Shown here one piece after another: positions 15,798-23,760 of a stretch of DNA of 64,000 bases. The stretch covers positions 5,186 through 69,185 of the forward strand of contig CAVIJT010000017.1 of assembly GCA_963643465.1 (NCBI GenBank), in the 5' to 3' direction. The translations under genes and the position numbers were made by a program. Within the stretch, counting starts at the first letter, position 1. Every line of letters begins with the position of its first letter. The notes beneath the pieces are model-generated. The model did not search any database. It was given only the letters and a program-made list of their open reading frames with translations, and had not been told where the DNA came from. The DNA is from CAG-411 sp963643465. Lineage in GTDB: Bacteria; Bacillota; Clostridia; Lachnospirales; Lachnospiraceae.

Positions 15798-16700
15798 ATG
15801 TTACTTATTTTGGACTTGATAGAAGTGCTAAAAACATTGTTACTTGGATTGGTAGAGGGAATTACAGAGTGGCTGCCAATTAGTAGTACGGGACATTTGA
15901 TTTTAGTAGATGAGTTCATCAAGATGAATCAGTCAAAGGATTTTAAAAATGTATTTGATGTGGTAATACAGCTTGGTGCGATTATGGCGGTTGTTGTGTT
16001 ATATTGGTCAAAGCTATGGCCTTTTCATAGAAAGGAACATGCGCCAAAGAAAAGTTGGTTTGTAAAAGAGGCTACAGAAGGACCTGCAAAAACCTTTCAG
16101 ACCTTCTGTAACAATTACTGTTACATGGATAAAATCGTGCTTTGGTTAAAAATTGTAGTAGCTTGTATTCCTGCAATTATTATGGGATTGCTTTTTGATG
16201 ATTGGATGGAAGAACATTTGATGACACCAGTAGTTGTGGCATCTATGCTGATTTTGTATGGTGTTATTTTTATTGTTCTTGAGAACTATAATAAAAAGAG
16301 AACCCCAAAGATTAACAGTTTAAAGGCATTGGATTTTAAGACTGCATTGATTATTGGGTTATTCCAGCTTCTATCTTTGATACCTGGAACATCAAGATCG
16401 GGTTCTACCATTATTGGTGGTATTTTAGTGGGAGTATCCAGAGAAGTGGCAGCAGAGTTTACCTTTTTCTTAGGTATTCCTGTTATGTTTGGTGCCAGTG
16501 CATTAAAAATTATAAAATATGGTTTGGCTTTTTCGGGACAGGAAATTGCTATCCTTTTGATTGGAATGGTATCTGCTTTTGTGGTTTCCATTTTAGCCAT
16601 TAAATTCCTTATGGGATATATTAAGAATCATGACTTTAAGGTATTTGGTTGGTATCGAATTGTAATAGGTATTTTAGTGCTTGTATATTTCTTAATATAA
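15798..16700 (+). CDS. uppP: Undecaprenyl-diphosphate phosphatase
   Basis: This 300-residue polytopic membrane protein recycles the lipid carrier of cell-wall synthesis by dephosphorylating undecaprenyl diphosphate. Both BacA/UppP signatures are present: VEGITEWLPISSTGHLIL near the N-terminus and PGTSRSGSTI near residue 195. It is a little longer than the ~270-residue average because of a cytoplasmic loop at about residues 75-110. It ends in its own terminator. Confidence 0.95.
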   Translation: MLLILDLIEVLKTLLLGLVEGITEWLPISSTGHLILVDEFIKMNQSKDFKNVFDVVIQLGAIMAVVVLYWSKLWPFHRKEHAPKKSWFVKEATEGPAKTFQTFCNNYCYMDKIVLWLKIVVACIPAIIMGLLFDDWMEEHLMTPVVVASMLILYGVIFIVLENYNKKRTPKINSLKALDFKTALIIGLFQLLSLIPGTSRSGSTIIGGILVGVSREVAAEFTFFLGIPVMFGASALKIIKYGLAFSGQEIAILLIGMVSAFVVSILAIKFLMGYIKNHDFKVFGWYRIVIGILVLVYFLI

Positions 16701-16715
16701 TAGATGATTTTACAG

Positions 16716-16747
16716 GAAGAGAGGAAGTGTATGCTTTCTCTTTTTTT
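16716..16747 (+). terminator. Terminator after uppP
   Basis: GAAGAGAGGAAG pairs imperfectly (with G-U pairs) with CTTTCTCTTT around a TGTATG loop, and seven T residues follow at 16741-16747. Confidence 0.65.
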
Positions 16748-16921
16748 AGCTATTAGAAAAACTGGAAGTTTTTGGTAGTCGTGTATTTTCTTTAGAACTT
16801 TCCATCCTATAGAAAATATGATAAAATGAACTTGTTTTGTAGCAACGGTAAAAAGGCGAAAGTAGCATAAAAATAAGAGAAAAAGGCGAATAATTGTTTC
16901 GCTTAGAAAGGGTGAAAACAC

Positions 16922-17725
16922 ATGGAACCACATCTTATGTTTTTTGATATTGATGGCACACTGAGAGATGATGTAACGGGTGTTGTATCACAAAAAACCA
17001 GAATGGCTGTAAGAGAAGCAAGAGACAATGGACATATTGCATTTTTGAACACTGGACGTAGTTTTGCAGAACTGGATAGTGAGATTATAGATGTAGGATT
17101 TGATGGAGTCGTTTGTGGTTGTGGTACTTATGTAGATTTTCGCGGAAAAAATCTGTTAAAAGAAAGTGTTGCAGGAAAAGAGGCGGAGCGTATTGTACAG
17201 TTATTAGAAACCTATAAAATACAGGCTTTGCTGGAGGGTGAACACTATTTCTATATTTCTAGGTTTACCACCAATAAAAAATTGTTGGAGGTAAAGGACT
17301 ATTTTGGATTGGAAGTAAATAAAAAGTGCCGTTGTTGGCAGGATGAAAATCCAGAATTTCAAAAGTTTACTGTGTGGCTGGATGAAGATAGTGATTTTGA
17401 AGGCTTCATGGCACAAATCGAGAAACAATTTTCCTATATCAAACGAGATTATGATTTTTATGAGATTATTCCAAAAGGCTATAGCAAAGCTACTGGGATG
17501 AAATATATGGCGAAACATTTGGGCATCAGTGAACAACATACACTGGCTATAGGAGACAGCACCAATGATTTAGCAATGCTGGAATATGCAGGAATCAGTG
17601 TGGCAATGGGGAACAGCGATGATGCAGTAAAGAAAAGAGTAGATTTTGTAACTAAGAGTGTGGATGAAGAAGGTGTTGCGTACGCCTTAGAGCATTTGGG
17701 TTTTGTGAAATGGAAAGCATATTAG
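16922..17725 (+). CDS. HAD-family phosphatase, Cof type
   Basis: This 267-residue cytosolic hydrolase has the HAD nucleophile motif FFDIDGTLRDD at residues 6-16, a C2 cap in the middle and motif IV GDSTNDLAML near residue 210. Cof-type enzymes dephosphorylate sugar phosphates, FMN or PLP; the substrate cannot be read from the sequence. It lies 21 nt upstream of glnA, so both are likely on one transcript. The leader (16748-16921) contains two direct copies of AAAAAGGCGAA, about 35 nt apart. Confidence 0.9.
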   Translation: MEPHLMFFDIDGTLRDDVTGVVSQKTRMAVREARDNGHIAFLNTGRSFAELDSEIIDVGFDGVVCGCGTYVDFRGKNLLKESVAGKEAERIVQLLETYKIQALLEGEHYFYISRFTTNKKLLEVKDYFGLEVNKKCRCWQDENPEFQKFTVWLDEDSDFEGFMAQIEKQFSYIKRDYDFYEIIPKGYSKATGMKYMAKHLGISEQHTLAIGDSTNDLAMLEYAGISVAMGNSDDAVKKRVDFVTKSVDEEGVAYALEHLGFVKWKAY

Positions 17726-17746
17726 AAAAGAACTGGAGGAGATACA

Positions 17747-19060
17747 ATGGAAAAGTATTATACAAAACAAGACATCATGGAACTGGTAGAAGACCAGGAC
17801 GTAGAATTTATTCGTCTGCAGTTTGTGGATATATTTGGTGCTTTGAAAAATATGGCAGTAACTACAAGTCAGTTAGGCAAAGTGCTAAATAATGAGTGTA
17901 TGTTTGACGGAGCGGCAATCCAAGGTTTTATTGGCGATGATCGTAATTATATGAGTGACTTGTTTTTAAAGCCACAACTTGATACTTTTGCAATTTTTCC
18001 ATGGAGACCACAGACAGGAAAGGTAGCTCGATTGCTGTGTGATGTGGTGTATGAAGATGGAACACCTTTTGAGGGGGATTCCAGATATGTTCTTCGCAAA
18101 GTAATGCAGCAGGCAAAAGAGATGGGATATGATTTGTTGGTACAGCCTCATTGTGAGTTCTTCCTGTTTGATACCAATGAGGATGGAGAGCCTACGGTTC
18201 ACACAAAGGAAAAAGGTGAATATTTTGATATAGGACCCATTGATCAGGGACAGAATGCAAGACGCGAGGCAGTATTATTCTTGGAAGATATGGATTTTGA
18301 AGTAGAAACCTCTTACCACGCATCAGAGATTGCCCAACATGGAATTGGTTTTGCGGCAGATACGGCAATGAATACAGCCGATAATGTGGTTACTTTTAAA
18401 ATGGTAGTTCGTACTGTGGCAAAGAGACATGGAATGCACGCTACCTTTATGCCTAAACCAAGACGTGATTTAGAGGGTTCTGGTATGAAATTAGCATTTT
18501 CTTTATATAAAAACGGAAAAAATGTATTTGAAGACCCGGAAGATGAGAATAATATTTCTGAGACAGCATATCATTTTATGGCTGGAATTATGGAGCATGT
18601 AGAGGGAATGGCACTTATAAACAATCCGATTGTAAATTCCTATAAGCGTTTTGTGCCGGGATATAATGCGCCTGTAAAAATAACCTGCTCTTTAAATGAT
18701 CGTGAAGCTATGATTCGTATGAATTGTAAGAGCAGAGGCGGCACTAAATTGGAATTTAGAAATCCGGATTCTGCGTCCAATCCTTATTTGGTACTTGCTG
18801 TATGTCTTGCAGCCGGTTTGGAAGGAATTAAGAATAAAAGTGAGGCACCAAAGTTGGAGGAGCAGACTTTCTATAGTGACAAAGTGATGCCAAAGACATT
18901 AGAGGATGCCATTAAAGCCTTTGAAAAAGATCAATTCCTGCAAGATGTATTAGGTGAACATATTGTTAAGAACTACTTAGAAATGAAAAAAGAGGAATGG
19001 AATCGTTACTGTGAAGAAGTAACTAAATGGGAAGTGGATAAATATTTGAACCGAATTTAG
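17747..19060 (+). CDS. glnA: Glutamine synthetase, type I
   Basis: This 437-residue cytosolic enzyme makes glutamine from glutamate, ammonium and ATP. GSI features include the beta-grasp N-domain (residues 14-100), FMPKPRRDLEGSGMK near residue 237, the NNPIVNSYKRFVPGYNAPV stretch and the terminal EFRNPDSASNPYLVLA. The length fits GSI-alpha, and I see no adenylylation-site motif of the beta type. AGGAGG precedes the ATG. It is followed after 79 nt by an ANTAR regulator, and an Amt-PII fusion is encoded at 61.3 kb. Confidence 0.97.
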   Translation: MEKYYTKQDIMELVEDQDVEFIRLQFVDIFGALKNMAVTTSQLGKVLNNECMFDGAAIQGFIGDDRNYMSDLFLKPQLDTFAIFPWRPQTGKVARLLCDVVYEDGTPFEGDSRYVLRKVMQQAKEMGYDLLVQPHCEFFLFDTNEDGEPTVHTKEKGEYFDIGPIDQGQNARREAVLFLEDMDFEVETSYHASEIAQHGIGFAADTAMNTADNVVTFKMVVRTVAKRHGMHATFMPKPRRDLEGSGMKLAFSLYKNGKNVFEDPEDENNISETAYHFMAGIMEHVEGMALINNPIVNSYKRFVPGYNAPVKITCSLNDREAMIRMNCKSRGGTKLEFRNPDSASNPYLVLAVCLAAGLEGIKNKSEAPKLEEQTFYSDKVMPKTLEDAIKAFEKDQFLQDVLGEHIVKNYLEMKKEEWNRYCEEVTKWEVDKYLNRI

Positions 19061-19139
19061 TTTTAGGAAGAAGGTCATCTATTTCTAGTGTAAAGAGAGA
19101 GCAAAGGAGTACGCAATCGGCAGGAGGTGAGCAAAGGTT

Positions 19140-19685
19140 ATGCAGATTATTGTTGCTTTTCCAAAACTTCAGGATGCCAAAAACATTATGAATGCCATTT
19201 CCAAGCAGGGATTTGAAGTGGTTCTGGCTTGCACAACCGGCGCTCAAGCAATCGGAAAGGCCAATGAATTGGACAATGGCATTATTATATCTGGATACCA
19301 TTTGTCAGATATGTATTATGCAGATTTATATGAATATATGCCAAAGGGATTTGAGTTTTTGTTGTTAGCGTCCAAAGAAAAGCTGGACAACTGTTACAAC
19401 AATAACATTGTTTGTTTGGAAATGCCAATTAAAATTAGGGAACTGGTTGAGACTTTAAACATGATGACCTACCGTTATGAACGGCAGAGAAAAAAACGAA
19501 AACAAAAGGTTGCCAGAAAAGCAGAAGATAAAATAAAAATATCACAGGCAAAGGAATTGTTGATGGAACGAAACCATTTGACAGAAGAAGAGGCACACTA
19601 CTATTTACAAAAGACCAGTATGGATGCAGGAACTGCATTGGTGGAAGTAGCTGAGATGATATTAAGTATGCAGGATATGATGTAA
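19140..19685 (+). CDS. ANTAR-domain regulator with pseudo-receiver
   Basis: This 181-residue protein has a receiver-like N-domain (about 1-115) and a C-terminal ANTAR domain (about 120-181, with AKELLMERNHLTEEEAHYYL and SMDAG). ANTAR proteins bind dual hexaloop RNA hairpins and prevent transcription termination. The receiver lacks the acidic pair after strand 1 (AFPKLQ) and has Ser-Gly (IIISGYH) where the phospho-acceptor Asp should be, so phosphorylation is unlikely. AGGAGGTGAG precedes the ATG. The location directly after glnA suggests nitrogen control. Confidence 0.9.
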   Translation: MQIIVAFPKLQDAKNIMNAISKQGFEVVLACTTGAQAIGKANELDNGIIISGYHLSDMYYADLYEYMPKGFEFLLLASKEKLDNCYNNNIVCLEMPIKIRELVETLNMMTYRYERQRKKRKQKVARKAEDKIKISQAKELLMERNHLTEEEAHYYLQKTSMDAGTALVEVAEMILSMQDMM

Positions 19686-19840
19686 TGCAATCAATAGAGA
19701 CGATTCGTGTGGACCGTAATGTAATAAGGCAGGGAGTTATTGCAAAAAGCAATGGCTCCTTGTTTCGCTTTAAGAAAGGGATGGGATGGCGGAATGCACA
19801 GACAGGAGTCGGAACCGCAACTGCAAATTATACAATTTGA
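19685..19840 (+). CDS. Possible 51-aa ORF coupled to the ANTAR gene
   Basis: The ATG overlaps the ANTAR stop codon by one base (TAATG), the classic arrangement for translational coupling. The frame stays open for 51 codons: MQSIETIRVDRNVIRQGVIA, then a basic segment SLFRFKKGMGWR. I recognise no family. It has no Shine-Dalgarno sequence of its own, and 51 codons can stay open by chance, so this is a candidate only. It is followed by 87 nt before the next gene. Confidence 0.3.
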   Translation: MQSIETIRVDRNVIRQGVIAKSNGSLFRFKKGMGWRNAQTGVGTATANYTI

Positions 19841-19927
19841 TGGAATTGAATAGAAACTATTGCTATTGGTGGGAAACTGGTGTTAGAATTGATAAGATAA
19901 GGGTACGGCTAGAGAAAGAGGTTTATT

Positions 19928-21106
19928 ATGAATGAACAGATAAAAGAGATAATAGAAGAACTTTTTTATATAGATTTTGTGGATGGAATTATTAGCAATC
20001 CCAGTAAAGGGGAAAGTGCTACAAAAGTAAAGATTCGCCCAATGTTATTAAAGGATCAGCTGAAATTTCAGCTTACTACCTATTCTGGAAAACAGGTGTT
20101 TCATAAGAATGTCAGTAAGGAAGAATGGATTTTGGCATGTGAAGAATGGTTTCATCAGGAAAATATTCGTTTCCGTCAAGCACAGTTTCACACAAGACAG
20201 GAGGATATTACCATACTGTTAAGTAAAAAAGGAAAGGTTACAGTGAAACGAAAGAAAAAGAAAACAGAAGAAATTCCATTTTCTTTAGATTTATCTCATA
20301 ATCGTGCCAAACGATATATCTTGCAGGAAGGGAAAGTCGTTCCTTTTCTTGTGGACCTTGGAGTAATGAAACAGGATGGAACCATTGTAAAAGCAAGATA
20401 CGATAAATTTCGACAAATTAATCGTTTTTTAGAGTTTATTGAAGATATATTGCCAAGTTTACCAAAAAATCGGGAATTAACTATACTGGATTTTGGCTGT
20501 GGAAAGTCCTATCTTACCTTTGCCATGTATTACTATTTGCATGAGTTAAAACAGTATAGTGTGCGTATTATCGGATTGGATTTAAAGACGGATGTGATTA
20601 AAAACTGCAATTCCCTTAGTGAAAAATATGGATATGACAAATTATTATTTTTAGAGGGAGATATTGCTTCCTACGAAGGTGTGGATCAAGTAGATATGGT
20701 AGTTACCCTTCATGCTTGTGATACAGCAACCGATTATGCTCTTTACAAGGCAGTAAAATGGGGGGCAAGTGTAATACTTTCTGTTCCATGTTGTCAGCAT
20801 GAGATGAATAAAACATTGCAGCCAGAGGGATGGGATTCCTTGTTTCAGTATGGCATCATCAAAGAGCGAAGTGCTGCATTGTTTACCGATGCACAGCGGG
20901 CAAATTTGTTAGATAGTCAAGGATATCGAACACAAATATTGGAATTTATTGATATGGAACATACACCAAAGAATTTATTAATTCGTGCAGTAAAACAACA
21001 AAAACAAGGTTTTTCCAAGGAAAAATGGGAACAGTATGAAAGAATGGCGGAACTATTAGGGTGTGACATTACATTAGGAAAGTTATTAAAAGAAGAGGAA
21101 GTATAG
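19928..21106 (+). CDS. Class I SAM-dependent methyltransferase
   Basis: This 392-residue cytosolic protein has a Rossmann methyltransferase domain from about residue 140, with motif I ILDFGCGKSYLTFAMYYY near 190, acidic motif IIGLDLKTD near 218 and the VTLHACDTATDYALY and VPCCQHEMNK segments. These belong to the methyltransferase family sometimes labelled Methyltransf_32, whose VPCC motif is shared with GSTCD/METTL-type enzymes. The substrate is unknown. The stop is 1 nt before the next ORF, so the two are coupled. Confidence 0.88.
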   Translation: MNEQIKEIIEELFYIDFVDGIISNPSKGESATKVKIRPMLLKDQLKFQLTTYSGKQVFHKNVSKEEWILACEEWFHQENIRFRQAQFHTRQEDITILLSKKGKVTVKRKKKKTEEIPFSLDLSHNRAKRYILQEGKVVPFLVDLGVMKQDGTIVKARYDKFRQINRFLEFIEDILPSLPKNRELTILDFGCGKSYLTFAMYYYLHELKQYSVRIIGLDLKTDVIKNCNSLSEKYGYDKLLFLEGDIASYEGVDQVDMVVTLHACDTATDYALYKAVKWGASVILSVPCCQHEMNKTLQPEGWDSLFQYGIIKERSAALFTDAQRANLLDSQGYRTQILEFIDMEHTPKNLLIRAVKQQKQGFSKEKWEQYERMAELLGCDITLGKLLKEEEV

Positions 21107-21107
21107 T

Positions 21108-23663
21108 ATGAAACATGTATATAGAGGAATCATTTTTATTTTAGTGTTCGTGGCATCTGTGTTTGCTTTTAGTGGAAGAATGGAAGAGACACAGGGAGCA
21201 GGAACCACAAAAAGCATGGAACAGAGTTCGCCTACATTTCCTGTTATGGTAGTGCGTACACAGGGATATGACATGAATGTATTGCATGGGTATAACAGTA
21301 ACTTGAAGGCATCTCTTAATCGAGAGTCTATGACACCTATTGGCATAGACAAGAAATTTCAGCTTGTGATTACAGAGAATGAGACTACCATTCGAAAGTT
21401 AAAATATGAATTGCGAAAAGTCAATGATAATACACTGATGGAGACAAATGAAATTTCTGTTCTTGAAGAGAGTAAAGAGGGAAAGATTGCAACAATCACT
21501 TTAGAATCTGCTATTGAGCAGAGAGAAGAGTATGCTTTGAAAGTGACTGCTATTTCCAAAGAAGGAAAGAAAATTCACTATTTTACCCATTTGAAATATT
21601 ATGGGGATGATAGTTTCTTGGAAGAAAAGATGAATTTTGCATTGAGGTTTCACGAGAATGCGTTAGAAAAGAAGATGGATCAAATTTCCGGGTATCTGGA
21701 ATATTCCTATTTGACACAGGATAGCAACGATTATGCCCATGTAGATATTACTTCTTCCAAAGAGAGAGTTTGCTGGGGCGATTTAAATCCAGAAATTGTG
21801 TCAGATGTAATTCCAACAGTGAAAGAGTTTAATATAGAAACTGCGGCAATTTCTTTGGAATACTATGTAAAGATTCATCCGAAAAAAGATGTGGAGCAGC
21901 TTTGTAAAGTCAAAGAATTTTTTAGAGTTCGTTATTCTGGCGGAAGATTGTATTTGCTAAAGTACGATAGAGATATGGAAAGTTTATTTTCCCTAGATCA
22001 AATTGATAAAGCAAACAACCGAATACAGTTAGGAATTGGAGATAAAGCCGATGAACAGGTTGTATATTCCGGGGATTCCAGCCGTATGGCATTTGTAACC
22101 GCAGGAGAACTGTGGTCTTACTCTTTTCCAGAGAATACCATGTATCGAGTATTTTCTTTCCGTCAGGACAGTGAAGATTATGATAGAGCTGCATATGACC
22201 AGCATGATGTAAAAATCATTAATTTAGATGATGATGGGAATATGAACTTTATGGTTTATGGATATATGAATGCAGGTGACTATGAAGGGTGTGTAGGAAT
22301 TTTATGGTATAAATATTATGCAGGAGAACAGCGTATTGAAGAGCAGGTATTTATTCCTATGGAGACTACTTATCAGATTTTGAAGGAAAATTTAGATGAA
22401 TTTACTTATGTAAGTGATGGCGATGTATTTTATTTTTCAGTAGAAAATGTGATTTATTATTATGATGTAGTTTCAAAGCAGGTAAAAGTGGTTGCTAAAA
22501 ACGTGGCAGAAGGAGATTACTGTTATGTAAAAAGCGACAATACGGGACTTTTGGCTTGGCAAAGTGATTCCGATGATGCAGCTTCCACAAGAATTGTGTT
22601 GATGGATTTGGACACAAAGAAAGAACAGCATATAGAGACCGATGAGACCCAGCGTGTTTTGTTAATTGGAAGTATAGATTCCAATATCGTATATGGACTG
22701 GCAAAAACCAGTGATGTAGCGGAACAGGCAGATGGTTCTACCTTTGCACCGATGTACAAAGTTTGTATTGCAGACAAGTCGGGAAATGTTTTAAAAGAGT
22801 ACAATGAAAAAAATGTATACATTTCCAAAGCCTATGTAGAAGGAAATGTAGTAAAACTTCAGAGAGTGAAAAAAACATCTGGAGGATATGCAAAAATGAA
22901 AGATGATAGTATTCAAAATCAGAATCAAAATCAAGACGCAGTGATGGGAATTTCTTCTCATACTACGGACTATGATTCAAAAGAATACCACATTTATGTG
23001 AAGAGTAAGTATTCCATTTCTGCAAATCCAGAATTGATGGATGCAAAGACTACTATGATTACAGCAAGCAGTATTGTGCGATTGGATGGAAATGAAACAG
23101 ACTTGTCCAGATATTACGTATACGCAGAAGGTGTGATTCTGGATGCTTATGCAAGTCCAAGTAAGGCAATTACTGCTGCTGAGGAAGCTATGGGAGTAGT
23201 AGTGAATGAGAATAATCAGCTTGTGTATGAACGAGCAGGAAAGCTGAATGCAAATTCAGTGGGAAGCATTTCTTATGTTAGTACTGGAAATGGTGTGAAT
23301 AGCAAAGGTGCTTGTATTGCTATGGTTCTTAAATTCCAGCATTTATCTGCAAATGCCAAGGAATTATCCTCCAGTCAGAAATCGGCATATAGCCTTTTAA
23401 AAGAAAAAATGGGAGAGGATATCAAAGTATTAAATCTAAAGGGGTGTACTTTAGATGAAGTATTATACTTTGTTAGCAATGAACGCCCAGTGCTTGCATT
23501 GATTGATGGACAAAATATGGTGGTGATTACAGAGTACAGTATGATAGAAAATACAGTTACCTATTATAATCCATCTACCGGACAAACAGAGACAAAGAGT
23601 ATGACCGTTGCCGATGAAATGTTTGAGGTAGCAGGAAATGCCTTTGTAAGTTACGTGAAATGA
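21108..23663 (+). CDS. Large exported protein with degenerate C39-like C-terminus
   Basis: This 851-residue protein starts with one hydrophobic segment (RGIIFILVFVASVFAFS), probably an uncleaved or cleaved signal, so it is likely extracytoplasmic. The middle is rich in beta structure with propeller-like repeats. The last ~120 residues resemble papain-like C39 peptidases: SKGACIAMVLKF places a Cys at residue 736, and DGQNMVVITEYS followed by YYNPSTGQ matches the His/Asp block, but Asn 803 replaces His. It is probably catalytically inactive. It starts 1 nt after the methyltransferase stop. Confidence 0.75.
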   Translation: MKHVYRGIIFILVFVASVFAFSGRMEETQGAGTTKSMEQSSPTFPVMVVRTQGYDMNVLHGYNSNLKASLNRESMTPIGIDKKFQLVITENETTIRKLKYELRKVNDNTLMETNEISVLEESKEGKIATITLESAIEQREEYALKVTAISKEGKKIHYFTHLKYYGDDSFLEEKMNFALRFHENALEKKMDQISGYLEYSYLTQDSNDYAHVDITSSKERVCWGDLNPEIVSDVIPTVKEFNIETAAISLEYYVKIHPKKDVEQLCKVKEFFRVRYSGGRLYLLKYDRDMESLFSLDQIDKANNRIQLGIGDKADEQVVYSGDSSRMAFVTAGELWSYSFPENTMYRVFSFRQDSEDYDRAAYDQHDVKIINLDDDGNMNFMVYGYMNAGDYEGCVGILWYKYYAGEQRIEEQVFIPMETTYQILKENLDEFTYVSDGDVFYFSVENVIYYYDVVSKQVKVVAKNVAEGDYCYVKSDNTGLLAWQSDSDDAASTRIVLMDLDTKKEQHIETDETQRVLLIGSIDSNIVYGLAKTSDVAEQADGSTFAPMYKVCIADKSGNVLKEYNEKNVYISKAYVEGNVVKLQRVKKTSGGYAKMKDDSIQNQNQNQDAVMGISSHTTDYDSKEYHIYVKSKYSISANPELMDAKTTMITASSIVRLDGNETDLSRYYVYAEGVILDAYASPSKAITAAEEAMGVVVNENNQLVYERAGKLNANSVGSISYVSTGNGVNSKGACIAMVLKFQHLSANAKELSSSQKSAYSLLKEKMGEDIKVLNLKGCTLDEVLYFVSNERPVLALIDGQNMVVITEYSMIENTVTYYNPSTGQTETKSMTVADEMFEVAGNAFVSYVK

Positions 23664-23760
23664 TATAAGATGTAAGAACGGAGTCATTCATAGTAGTATG
23701 TGTCTAACATGATACAATAGAGCTACTGTGAACAGTTACAATGAGAAGGCAGGAAAGACT

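Noticed and set aside
16881..16910. GCGAA/TTCGC hairpin in the HAD-glnA leader as an ANTAR target
   Set aside because: The loop is seven bases, not six, no second hairpin or terminator follows, and the stem is short.
23666..23760. Search for a cobalamin or SAM riboswitch ahead of metH
   Set aside because: The gap is under 100 nt and lacks the conserved cores of either class.
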